DNA from: Nitrospirota bacterium
Lineage (GTDB): Bacteria; Nitrospirota; Thermodesulfovibrionia; Thermodesulfovibrionales; Dissulfurispiraceae
Assembly (NCBI GenBank): GCA_015233365.1
Contig: JADFXU010000009.1
Location: 4,400 to 66,758, forward strand
Direction of reading: 5' to 3'
Length of the DNA stretch: 62,359 nt
The stretch's first letter is position 1; the number at the start of each line of letters is the position of its first letter. Shown piece by piece: positions 53,075 through 60,941 of the stretch. The position numbers were made by a program, and so were the translations under genes. Under the pieces are notes generated by a model. That model saw only the letters and a list, made by a program, of their open reading frames with translations, made no database searches and was not told the DNA's origin.

Positions 53075-53710
53075 ATGGGCGGATATGATTTTGACAGTCT
53101 CCTTAAGGAGTCGTCTGAATTTCACGGGCATCTTTGTCCGGGACAAGTACTCGGTGTAAGAATGGCAATCGCAGGACTGGACGCTGTCGGAATTGATGAC
53201 CCCAAGGGGAAGAACAGAAAAAATCTTGTAGTTTTTGTCGAAACGGACAGATGTGCTGCTGATGCCGTGCAATCGGTCACCGGATGCAGCCTCGGTAAAA
53301 GAACTATGAAATTCGTGGATTACGGCAAGCTGGCTGCGACGTTCGTCAATATCTCTACCGGAAGGGCGGTCAGGGTTATTGCACGCGAGGAATCGCGCGA
53401 TATGGCGAGAAGTCTCTGTCCACATATAACGGACAAATATGAAGCACAATGCGAGGCATATAAAATTATTCCCGACGAATCGCTTTTCGAACTAATGGAT
53501 GTTTCAGTTAAAATAAGACCCGAGGATATGCCGGGAAGACCATTGCACAGAGTACAATGCTCTTCCTGCGGAGAGTTTATTCAGGACATGCGTGAGGTGT
53601 TCCGTAATGGGAGAGTCCTTTGCAGGCCGTGTGCCGACGGCACTTACTATACGGTGGGCGCTGGTGAAGAGGGAACAACTACAGAAAGCAGCGGGTCCAA
53701 ATCACAGTAA
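53075..53710 (+). CDS. FmdE family protein with C-terminal zinc ribbon
   Basis: 211 residues. The FmdE domain (residues ~8-150) has FHGHLCPGQVLGVRMA (His17, His19, Cys21), FVETDRCAADAVQSVTGCSLGKRTMKFVDYGK and GRAVRV. The C-terminus (~160-195) is a zinc ribbon, CSSCGEF...CRPC. FmdE was named for association with formylmethanofuran dehydrogenase, but bacterial copies often sit near molybdenum genes, as here (24 bp before a ModE/molybdopterin-binding fusion). A TATGAT lies 11 nt before the ATG and no Shine-Dalgarno is seen. Confidence 0.87.
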   Translation: MGGYDFDSLLKESSEFHGHLCPGQVLGVRMAIAGLDAVGIDDPKGKNRKNLVVFVETDRCAADAVQSVTGCSLGKRTMKFVDYGKLAATFVNISTGRAVRVIAREESRDMARSLCPHITDKYEAQCEAYKIIPDESLFELMDVSVKIRPEDMPGRPLHRVQCSSCGEFIQDMREVFRNGRVLCRPCADGTYYTVGAGEEGTTTESSGSKSQ

Positions 53711-53733
53711 TAACTTTTTTTGTTCAGTGCGCT

Positions 53734-55155
53734 ATGCAAAATAGTCATAACGATATGGAAATACGTTCCAAATTATGGTTTGAGATTGACAGCGAACCTG
53801 TCTTCGGCAGGGGAAGGTCCTTTTTGCTCCAGGCGATAGACCGTTGCGGCTCCATAAGCCAGGCTGCAAAGGAGATTAATATCTCCTACAGAAGGGCCTG
53901 GAGCTATATCAAGACAATGGAAGAACGTCTTTGTCTGAAGCTCGTCGAACGGCAGAGCGGAGGGAAGAACGGAGGCGGTGCGGTCCTTACCGGCAACGCC
54001 CGTAAACTTCTGAAACAATTTGAACAGATGGAAGAGGGAGTCAAAGAACTGATTGACCATCGCTTTAAAGGCATATTCGGAGGCAATGGAGGCAGCGAGG
54101 AAACGGCCTGTCGCAGCAAGATGAAGACGGTACCGGTAGAAACTGCGGTCGGCATGGTATTGGCCCATGATATAACGGAGATACGAAAGGGTGCGAAAGA
54201 TGGTTTTAAAGGAAGGGCCTTCAGAAAGGGTCATGTTATAAAGCGTAAAGACATCGCTCATCTCCGCCGGTTGGGCAAGGACCATCTCTTTGTTCTGAGC
54301 GTCTCTGACAGCGAGATTCACGAAGACGATGCTGCCTGCGCCATTGCCGCTGCGCTTATGGGAGAGGGCGTGTCGATACAAGATGCGCCGAAAGAAGGGA
54401 AAATATCGATTGTCGCATCCAGGGACGGTCTCCTCAAGATCAATAAGACGGCCCTGGCACGCTTCAACATGCATAACGACGTCATGTGCGCTACCCTCCA
54501 TGACAATGCAATCGTTGAAAGAGGACAGATTGTTGCCGGCACCCGCGCTATTCCACTCGTGTTGAGACGTGACCGGCTAAACGCTGCGCTTGCAGTTGCT
54601 GAGCACACAACACCCATAATCAGGGTGATGGAGATCAGGCGTCCGTCCGCAGGTGTTATTATTACCGGAAACGAGGTCTATTACGGAAGAGTAAAAGACG
54701 GTTTTGCGTCGGTCATTCGAAAAAAAATAGCATCTTTTAATGGCAAGATAGTCGGGATGCACTATGCGCCGGATGATAAGCGCTTTATATCAGGGAAGCT
54801 CAAGGAACTGGTCCGGGCCGGAGCCGACCTGCTTATACTGTCCGGCGGCATGTCGGTTGACCCGGACGATGTGACACGCTTTGCAGTCCGCGATCTTGGG
54901 GCTGACGGTGTAGAGTATGGCGCACCCGTATTGCCCGGTTCGATGTTCCAGATAGCTTACATTCACAAGACCATCCCTGTCCTTGGCATTCCTGCCTGTG
55001 CCATGTATCATAAAACAACGGTGCTCGATCTTATACTTCCGAGAGTGCTTGCAGGGGAGAGTATCGGCAGGAAGGAGATTGCCGAACTCGGCCACGGCGG
55101 GCTCTGTCTTAACTGCAAGGTCTGCAGGTATCCTGCGTGCCCTTTCGGAAAATGA
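53734..55155 (+). CDS. ModE-type regulator fused to a molybdopterin-binding domain, with Cys-rich tail
   Basis: 473 residues. Residues ~10-115 are a ModE-like winged helix (GRGRSFLLQAIDRCGSISQAAKEINISYRRAWSYIKTME, VERQSGGKNGGGAVLT). Residues ~130-460 match MoeA-related molybdopterin-binding proteins (VETAVGMVLAHDITEI, GVIITGNEVYYGRVKDGF, DLLILSGGMSVDPDD, PVLGIPACAMYHKTTVLDLILPRVLAG). The last ~18 residues, CLNCKVCRYPACPFGK, carry four cysteines suited to a metal or Fe-S site. DNA binding plus a cofactor-sensing domain suggests a regulator responding to molybdopterin rather than molybdate; this is inference. Start could also be Met at 53755. Confidence 0.8.
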   Translation: MQNSHNDMEIRSKLWFEIDSEPVFGRGRSFLLQAIDRCGSISQAAKEINISYRRAWSYIKTMEERLCLKLVERQSGGKNGGGAVLTGNARKLLKQFEQMEEGVKELIDHRFKGIFGGNGGSEETACRSKMKTVPVETAVGMVLAHDITEIRKGAKDGFKGRAFRKGHVIKRKDIAHLRRLGKDHLFVLSVSDSEIHEDDAACAIAAALMGEGVSIQDAPKEGKISIVASRDGLLKINKTALARFNMHNDVMCATLHDNAIVERGQIVAGTRAIPLVLRRDRLNAALAVAEHTTPIIRVMEIRRPSAGVIITGNEVYYGRVKDGFASVIRKKIASFNGKIVGMHYAPDDKRFISGKLKELVRAGADLLILSGGMSVDPDDVTRFAVRDLGADGVEYGAPVLPGSMFQIAYIHKTIPVLGIPACAMYHKTTVLDLILPRVLAGESIGRKEIAELGHGGLCLNCKVCRYPACPFGK

Positions 55156-55206
55156 ATAACATAGGCCAAAGGTAAATGGTTAGAGGTCAAAGGTTATAGG
55201 TCAACG
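55155..55206 (+). repeat. Short-word tandem tract (AGGTCAAAGGTTATAGG family)
   Basis: Imperfect tandem words AGGCCAAAGGTAAATGG and AGAGGTCAAAGGTTATAGG follow the preceding stop. Unlike the other tracts no inverted half is evident. It lies upstream of the next promoter. Confidence 0.45.
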
Positions 55207-55245
55207 AAACAGAAAAAGACGTTTTTGTTGCTCCTGTTTATAAGT

Positions 55246-55274
55246 TTGACTTGCCAATTTCTTTCTGGTATTCT
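55246..55274 (+). promoter_or_regulatory. Extended -10 promoter before the barrel-protein gene
   Basis: TTGACT at 55246-55251, a 17-nt spacer and TATTCT at 55269-55274 with an upstream TG (TGGTATTCT). Transcription should start near 55281, only ~4 nt before the ATG at 55285. This excludes an upstream TTG start at 55225, which would lie ahead of the promoter. Confidence 0.65.
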
Positions 55275-55284
55275 GATCAGAGTA

Positions 55285-56061
55285 ATGAGAATATGGCTAG
55301 CCCTGATTATTTTGATGACGCCTGTCACTTCGGCATTTGCTTTTGAAGTAGAAGGGTTGCGGCCACTCGCGCCATACGGCGTATTTTCCACGTTCAGTGC
55401 AGAAAGCCTTAAACAGAACCATGTCGGTTTCAGTGCCGGTATTGAGCGGGTTGCAAAACCTGATTTTTATCGTACGACCATGCAGGTAGCCTATGGACTG
55501 CATGACCGGTTTGAGATCGATATGACTCTCCCTTATGTCTTTGATTGGCAAAATCATTATAGCGGGCTGGAAGATGCCAATTTCGGGATCAAACACAGGG
55601 TCCTGGACGAGGGGGTTTATTACCCAGCCGTAGCGTATTTGCTCAAGGTTGCCCTGCCGTCGGGAAACGACGAGTTTTCTACGAGGGGAGAGCATGGAGC
55701 GGGATTGGTCTTCACAAAAAAGGTAGGCCCTTTCGAAGGGCATTTTAATCTATTGTATGACAAGCCGGGCGAGTCGGATTTGCATGGCCAATACAGTTTC
55801 AACCTCGGGACGGAGTTGGCTGTGACCCGTGATTCGAGGCTCCTTGGCGAACTGCTGTGCCGGAACGATTATTTTAAGAACAAAATTAGCCTTGTCGAAT
55901 GGAGGCTGGGATACAGGATTGCCACCCTTGAAAACCTTTACACAACAATCGGTGCCGGCTTTAACCTGGAAACCCGCAGCCCTGATTACCGCCTCCTGTT
56001 TTCTGTGAGCATCATACTGCCGAAAGAGAAGAGGACCCTTCAAAAAATACGAGAGGAGTAG
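55285..56061 (+). CDS. Outer-membrane beta-barrel-like protein (Phenol_MetA_deg/transporter-like)
   Basis: 258 residues from the promoter-supported ATG. A signal peptide (WLALIILMTPVTSAFA) precedes alternating aromatic/polar strands: FSAGIERVAKPDFYRTTMQVAYGLHDRFEIDMTLPYVFD, LKVALPSGNDEFSTRGEHGAGLVFTKKVG, FEGHFNLLYDKP, SLVEWRLGYRIATLENLYTTIGAGFN. The pattern fits proteins annotated as transporter or MetA-pathway of phenol degradation. No substrate can be inferred. tatA follows 21 bp later but has its own -10 box. Confidence 0.68.
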   Translation: MRIWLALIILMTPVTSAFAFEVEGLRPLAPYGVFSTFSAESLKQNHVGFSAGIERVAKPDFYRTTMQVAYGLHDRFEIDMTLPYVFDWQNHYSGLEDANFGIKHRVLDEGVYYPAVAYLLKVALPSGNDEFSTRGEHGAGLVFTKKVGPFEGHFNLLYDKPGESDLHGQYSFNLGTELAVTRDSRLLGELLCRNDYFKNKISLVEWRLGYRIATLENLYTTIGAGFNLETRSPDYRLLFSVSIILPKEKRTLQKIREE

Positions 56062-56082
56062 TGTGTGTTATACTAAGCCGGT

Positions 56083-56373
56083 ATGTTCAATTTTACGTTA
56101 CCGGAACTTGTCGTTATTTTTGTAGTGGCGCTGCTGGTTTTCGGCCCCAAAAAGCTTCCTGAAATAGGCGCTGCAATCGGCAGGGGGATAGGAGAGTTCA
56201 GAAGGGCGCTGCAGGACGTCAAAGAACAGGTTAATACCGATATCAGCACATCGCATGAACCAGGTTCAACTCCTGATAAAACGCCTGAACAGATACTAAA
56301 GGAAGCAGTGGAAATGCATGATTCGGACATCAAGGAACAACAAGACACGCCACATAAAGATCATCACGCCTGA
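56083..56373 (+). CDS. tatA: Sec-independent translocase subunit TatA/TatB
   Basis: 96 residues. One N-terminal transmembrane helix (LPELVVIFVVALLVF), the hinge FGPKKLPEIGAAIGRGIGEFRRAL, then an amphipathic and a charged disordered tail. It pairs with tatC 29 bp downstream. With no separate tatB here, the protein may serve both roles. TATACT at 56069-56074 lies 8 nt before the ATG and no Shine-Dalgarno is visible. A likely client is the Tat-signal molybdoenzyme at 33974. Confidence 0.93.
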   Translation: MFNFTLPELVVIFVVALLVFGPKKLPEIGAAIGRGIGEFRRALQDVKEQVNTDISTSHEPGSTPDKTPEQILKEAVEMHDSDIKEQQDTPHKDHHA

Positions 56374-56402
56374 CTCTTTCTGTAACAGCCCGGAGACTCC
56401 AG

Positions 56403-57194
56403 ATGGCAAACAATAAGATGCCTCTTATGGAGCACCTCGGGGAACTCAGGAAGAGAATCATTGTCTCTCTTATTGCCCTGGGAGTCACATTTGCCGTTGC
56501 TTTCAATTATTCCGAGGAAATTTTCGGTCTTCTCATGTTTCCGCTCAAATACACCCTGGTGCTTTCCGTAAAAAAATTGTCGATGTATTTTGTACAGCAC
56601 AATAAACTGCAGAGCACAAAACTCGTATTCCTGGCGCCGACAGAAGCGTTCTGGATGAATCTGAAGGTTGCTTTTGTGGCGGGAATACTGTTTGCCCTGC
56701 CGGTGATTTTCCACCAGCTTTGGTTATTCATTTCTCCGGGCCTGCTTCCCAGGGAAAAGAAGTATGTTCTGCCCTTTATTTTTTTTGCAACCGCTCTTTT
56801 CCTTGCGGGGGCGGCTTTCTGTTTCTTCATTGTATTGCCTTTTGCCATAGGGTTTCTCCTCACTTATAAAGTGGGTGATTTCCTTATGCCCATGCTTTCA
56901 GTGGGACAGTATGTGGATTTTTGTCTCAAGTTCATTCTCGCTTTCGGCGTCATATTCGAACTTCCCATTGCCATTATTTTCCTGACTAAAATGGGCATTG
57001 TCACTCCCCAGGGACTTGCAAGGAACAGGAAATTTGCCGTTTTGTTCGCCTTTATTGCCGGCGCCATCCTTACGCCCACGCCTGATGCTTTTAACCAGAC
57101 CCTCATGGCAATTCCGATAATACTCCTCTACGAGGTCGGGATATGGATTTCACCGCTATTTGTCAGGAAAAAGGAGGAGACCGCTGATACGTAA
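56403..57194 (+). CDS. tatC: Sec-independent translocase subunit TatC
   Basis: 263 residues, six membrane helices. MPLMEHLGELRKRIIVSL (signal-binding N-terminus with conserved Glu), FLAPTEAFWMNLKVAFVAG, LPVIFHQLWLFISPGLLPREKKYVLPF, FGVIFELPIAIIFLTKMGIV, AGAILTPTPDAFNQTLMAIPIILLYEVGIW are all family-typical. The first periplasmic loop is a little longer than usual (SVKKLSMYFVQHNKLQSTK). Confidence 0.96.
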   Translation: MANNKMPLMEHLGELRKRIIVSLIALGVTFAVAFNYSEEIFGLLMFPLKYTLVLSVKKLSMYFVQHNKLQSTKLVFLAPTEAFWMNLKVAFVAGILFALPVIFHQLWLFISPGLLPREKKYVLPFIFFATALFLAGAAFCFFIVLPFAIGFLLTYKVGDFLMPMLSVGQYVDFCLKFILAFGVIFELPIAIIFLTKMGIVTPQGLARNRKFAVLFAFIAGAILTPTPDAFNQTLMAIPIILLYEVGIWISPLFVRKKEETADT

Positions 57195-57208
57195 ATCAGG
57201 CGCAAGGT

Positions 57209-57487
57209 ATGATCGTTGAGGGCAAAAAGAATCTCAAAGCGATTGCTTCAGATATTGCCGAGGGATACATAACGGTGAACCCGCTTTTTCTGAAGCATTT
57301 TAATGAGGAGTCTCTCAAGGCGTTATATTCGTCAGTGATGAGGGCGCAAACCGGAATTCGCATCGAACCATTCCCTTATCACGAAGTAGCACTCATAAGA
57401 AAACGGAACCTGAAGCTCCAGAGACTGTATGGCGCGCTTATCGTGATAAAAAATGTTGCGCGCGATCGAAGGTACAAGTTCTATTAG
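57209..57487 (+). CDS. Conserved-looking small basic protein after tatC, function unknown
   Basis: 92 residues. I do not recognise a family. It starts MIVEGKKNLKAIASDIAEGYITV and ends LKLQRLYGALIVIKNVARDRRYKFY; no signal peptide, membrane segment or cysteine. It has many Lys/Arg residues, possibly for nucleic-acid or membrane-surface binding. It begins 14 nt after tatC in the same direction, so co-transcription is likely, and its end overlaps the convergent Gx-transporter gene by 4 nt. Confidence 0.55.
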   Translation: MIVEGKKNLKAIASDIAEGYITVNPLFLKHFNEESLKALYSSVMRAQTGIRIEPFPYHEVALIRKRNLKLQRLYGALIVIKNVARDRRYKFY

Positions 57488-58005
57488 CCATTTTCTTTTT
57501 TCTGATGCGCCGCCTCTATCTCCCTTACCAGGTATCTTGCCGCTATGCCATTGCATGCGCCTGTCACTGTCCCGGCTGCAAGCAGAAAAGGCAGCACTAC
57601 AAGTATTGCCTCGATTTTCCCGACAAAAAGCAAATAGGCAACCGATAGTTGCGCTATATTATGGAACAATGCACCAATCAGGCTGATACCGAGCGGTCCG
57701 AAAGATCCCGGGAAAAGAGTCATGACAATGCCCATGGAAACGGTCCCGGCCAGCCCCCCGCTAAGGCTGAGGAAAAAGGCAGGGCCCAGGAATGTTCCCA
57801 GAAGCAGGGAGCCAAGCACGATTCTCACCATAGTGACCATCAATGCAGGCCTTATTCCGTAGAAAAAGAGTGTAATAACGGTAATTATGTTCGAAAGTCC
57901 CAGGCGTAACCACGGTATAGGAGAAGGGACAAGCGCCTCCAAGCCATGCAGTGCAATGGCATATGACGCCAGCAGCGCAATACGGTATTTATCCGCTGAT
58001 TGCAT
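57484..58005 (-). CDS. Gx transporter family protein (Hpre_diP_synt_I family)
   Basis: 173 residues with about five helices. LEALVPSPIPWLRLGLSNIITVITLFFYGIRPALMVTMVRIVLGSLLLGTFLGPAFFLSLSGG and LIGALFHNIAQL are the family core. The old name heptaprenyl diphosphate synthase component I is doubtful; it looks like the membrane S-component of an ECF-like importer. It overlaps the NusG-II-domain gene by 17 nt, a pairing seen in many anaerobes. Confidence 0.85.
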   Translation of the reverse strand: MQSADKYRIALLASYAIALHGLEALVPSPIPWLRLGLSNIITVITLFFYGIRPALMVTMVRIVLGSLLLGTFLGPAFFLSLSGGLAGTVSMGIVMTLFPGSFGPLGISLIGALFHNIAQLSVAYLLFVGKIEAILVVLPFLLAAGTVTGACNGIAARYLVREIEAAHQKKENG

Positions 58006-58363
58006 CCGGTCCTTTGTTTTTGTCCGGGCCTGAAACAGTTACAACAACTTTATTGGGAAGACAGACAATAGATCCCCGTTCAATCCACCCTTCGTGAATA
58101 CATATCTTATTGGTGCAGGGGGCATCTTTTATTCTCACTTTGCCCCTTTTTATTTCAATTGTCGTCCTTCCGATTACCCCGCTCAATTCCACAGTTCTGT
58201 CAGCATTGAGCGGTAAAGTGTACTTCAGTTTGCCGTCAACCTCTATTCTGACTTCGCTCCCTTTGGGCATTGCTTCTTTCACATAAACAAAACTGTAAAA
58301 AGACAGAAATATGCATATTGAGAGCAGGACCTTGTCGGCAAGTGTGATATTATTGTGCCGCAT
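57989..58363 (-). CDS. NusG domain II-containing membrane-anchored protein
   Basis: 124 residues. One N-terminal transmembrane helix (~12-30), then a small beta domain: GSEVRIEVDGKLKYTLPLNADRTVELSG, TTIEIKRGKVRIKDAPCTNKICIHEGWIERGSIVCLPNKVVVTVSG. The C-x4-C...C pattern in SPCxNKxCxxxG is the family hallmark. Usually found next to the Gx transporter, as here; joint function unknown. Confidence 0.85.
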   Translation of the reverse strand: MRHNNITLADKVLLSICIFLSFYSFVYVKEAMPKGSEVRIEVDGKLKYTLPLNADRTVELSGVIGRTTIEIKRGKVRIKDAPCTNKICIHEGWIERGSIVCLPNKVVVTVSGPDKNKGPDAISG

Positions 58364-58370
58364 TATACCT

Positions 58371-60917
58371 TTATCCCTTCAAATTCTCACTCATGCTGAG
58401 GGCCAAAAATTTCCCTGTGTGTGAATTTTTATCGGAGGCGACTTCTTCCGGAGTGCCGGTGGAGATAATCCGCCCTCCCTCGTTGCCGCCTTCAGGACCC
58501 AGATCGATTACATAATCCGACGATTTTATGATGTCAATATCATGCTCGATGACAATCACGCTGTTGCCCATATCAACCAGCCTGTTTATAACATTCAGCA
58601 GACGCTGCACATCGACAAAGTGCAACCCTGTAGTCGGCTCGTCGAGAATGTATAATGTATTTCCGGTGGCCTTTTTGCCCAGTTCTTTAGAGAGTCTCAG
58701 GCGCTGGGATTCGCCGCCGGAGAGCGTTGTTGCAGGTTGACCCAGTTTCAGATATCCCATCCCTATATCTTCCAGGACATCAAGACGCTGTTTGAGTGGA
58801 GGGATTGCCCCAAAAAAATCAAGGGCCTCGGAAATCGTCATTTCAAGGACGTCCGATATGTTTTTCCCCCTGTAAAAGATGTTAAGCGTTTCTTTGTTAT
58901 ACCGTTTCCCTTTGCAAACATCGCAAGTAACATACACATCCGGGAGAAAGTGCATTTCTATTTTTTTCAGGCCATCGCCCTGACAGGTTTCGCAGCGGCC
59001 GCCGGCGAGATTAAAACTGAAGCGGGAGGCCTTGTAACCCCTTACTCTCGATTCGGCAAGATGGGCAAAAAGGTCCCTTATAAAAGTGAATATTCCGGTG
59101 TAAGTTGCAGGATTTGACCGTGGGGTCCTTCCGAGCGGCGATTGGTCGACACAAATAACTTTATCTATTTTTTCGAGTCCTTCAATGCGCCGGTGCTTCC
59201 CGGGCGTCATCTTGCTGTTATACAACTGCTTTGCCAGAGACTTGTATAAGACTTCAAATATCAACGTGCTTTTCCCGGAACCGGACACACCTGTAACACA
59301 AACAAAAGAACTTAGAGGAATGGAAGCATCAATGTCTTTGAGATTGAACTCGGAAGCACCGTGAATGTGAACAAAGTCTTTCGGTATCCGGCGTTTAGGC
59401 GGGACAGGAATCCTGAGCTTCCCGCTCAAATATTTCCCTGTGATGGACGACCCGCAATCCTGAATGTCCTGAGGGGTGCCCGAGGCAATAATCCAGCCGC
59501 CGTTCTTACCGGCGCCGGGTCCCATATCGACAACGTAATCCGCCCAACGGATAGTCTGTTCATCGTGCTCCACAATGATGACGGTATTGCCGCTGTCACG
59601 TATTGACGCAAGATTATTGAGCAATTTCCCGCAGTCCCTGGGGTGCAGTCCTATGCTGGGCTCATCAAGGACGTAGAGGACCCCTGTAAAAGACGAGCCA
59701 AGCTGTGTTGCCAGCCTGATCCTTTGTGCCTCTCCCCCGGACAGGGTAAGTGACGGCCTGTCGAGCGTCAGATAGCCCAGGCCTACTTTCTCCAGGAAGG
59801 AGAGCCGGTCCCCGACCTCTTTCAGGACCCTTTTCGAGATAATTTTTTCTCTGTCGGAAAGAGTGAGGCTGTCTATATACGCTTTGGCTTCTTCAACCGA
59901 CATTGCCGAGAATTGGCCGATGTTAACACCGTTAATCTTTACGTTGAGCGCTTCTTTTCTAAGCCTCATGCCTCCGCAAGCCTTGCAGGGGGTCAGGTGG
60001 GTAAGTTCACTATCGTAAACGGAATCGGGGAACTCATCATCGTATATTCCTTCAAACGCCATGCCGTTACATTTGGGGCAGGCCCCATATTTGCTGTTGA
60101 ACGAAAACAGGCGAGGCTCTATCTCAGGATAACTTATACCGCAGTTCGGGCAGGCGAGTGTTTTGCTGAAGAGAATGTCCCTGTTCTCATCAATCAGATT
60201 TATTACCACGGTATCGGCATATTTCAGCGATGTGTCTATAGCATGCTTGATCTGACGTTCTATGGCAGGTTTTATAATGAGCCGGTCTATGACAATCTCA
60301 ATAGTGTGGCGCTGCTGTTTCTTGAGTGCAATATTGTGTGTAAGCTCCATCATCGTTCCGTCAATCCTGGCCCTCACAAATCCGTCGGTCCTCATCTGCT
60401 GCAGTTCCTTCTTGTATTCACCCTTTCTTCCTCTTACGAGAGGAGCAAGGACCTGGATTCTCGTGCCTTCGGGCAGCGCAGATACAGGCATGATGATATT
60501 GTTGATGTCCTGGGTTGCGATAACAGCCCCGCATTTGTAGCAATAAGGTACGCCTATGCGGGTATACAATACCCTCATGTAGTCATAAGTTTCAGTGATG
60601 GTCCCCACAGTAGACCTGGGGCTCTTGGTTACCGTCTTCTGGTCTATGGCAATGGATGGAGAGAGTCCGTCAATATAGTCCAACTCCGGTTTCTGCATCT
60701 GTTCAAGGAACTGCCGCGCATAGGCTGAAAGGCTTTCCACATAACGCCTTTGTCCCTCTGCGTAAATGGTATCCATGGCAAGCGACGATTTTCCCGAACC
60801 CGAGGGACCTGTAATGACAGTTATCTTGTCCCTCGGAATTGAAACATCGATATTCTTCAGGTTGTGCTCCCGCGCACCCCTGACTACAATGTATTTCCGG
60901 AGGCCTTTATAATTCAT
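58371..60917 (-). CDS. uvrA: UvrABC system protein A, short form
   Basis: 848 residues versus about 940 in E. coli. Damage-recognition ATPase of nucleotide excision repair. Both ABC units are intact: [10 protein letters not shown] and [22 protein letters not shown] and [12 protein letters not shown], and the C-terminal zinc module [27 protein letters not shown]. The shortfall lies between [16 protein letters not shown] and [17 protein letters not shown], where ~80-90 residues of the usual linker are missing, with flanking Cys pairs kept. The frame is uninterrupted, so this looks like a natural short variant rather than a pseudogene. Confidence 0.94.
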   Translation of the reverse strand: MNYKGLRKYIVVRGAREHNLKNIDVSIPRDKITVITGPSGSGKSSLAMDTIYAEGQRRYVESLSAYARQFLEQMQKPELDYIDGLSPSIAIDQKTVTKSPRSTVGTITETYDYMRVLYTRIGVPYCYKCGAVIATQDINNIIMPVSALPEGTRIQVLAPLVRGRKGEYKKELQQMRTDGFVRARIDGTMMELTHNIALKKQQRHTIEIVIDRLIIKPAIERQIKHAIDTSLKYADTVVINLIDENRDILFSKTLACPNCGISYPEIEPRLFSFNSKYGACPKCNGMAFEGIYDDEFPDSVYDSELTHLTPCKACGGMRLRKEALNVKINGVNIGQFSAMSVEEAKAYIDSLTLSDREKIISKRVLKEVGDRLSFLEKVGLGYLTLDRPSLTLSGGEAQRIRLATQLGSSFTGVLYVLDEPSIGLHPRDCGKLLNNLASIRDSGNTVIIVEHDEQTIRWADYVVDMGPGAGKNGGWIIASGTPQDIQDCGSSITGKYLSGKLRIPVPPKRRIPKDFVHIHGASEFNLKDIDASIPLSSFVCVTGVSGSGKSTLIFEVLYKSLAKQLYNSKMTPGKHRRIEGLEKIDKVICVDQSPLGRTPRSNPATYTGIFTFIRDLFAHLAESRVRGYKASRFSFNLAGGRCETCQGDGLKKIEMHFLPDVYVTCDVCKGKRYNKETLNIFYRGKNISDVLEMTISEALDFFGAIPPLKQRLDVLEDIGMGYLKLGQPATTLSGGESQRLRLSKELGKKATGNTLYILDEPTTGLHFVDVQRLLNVINRLVDMGNSVIVIEHDIDIIKSSDYVIDLGPEGGNEGGRIISTGTPEEVASDKNSHTGKFLALSMSENLKG

Positions 60918-60941
60918 TTAACTTTTATTATAACCCAGAAA

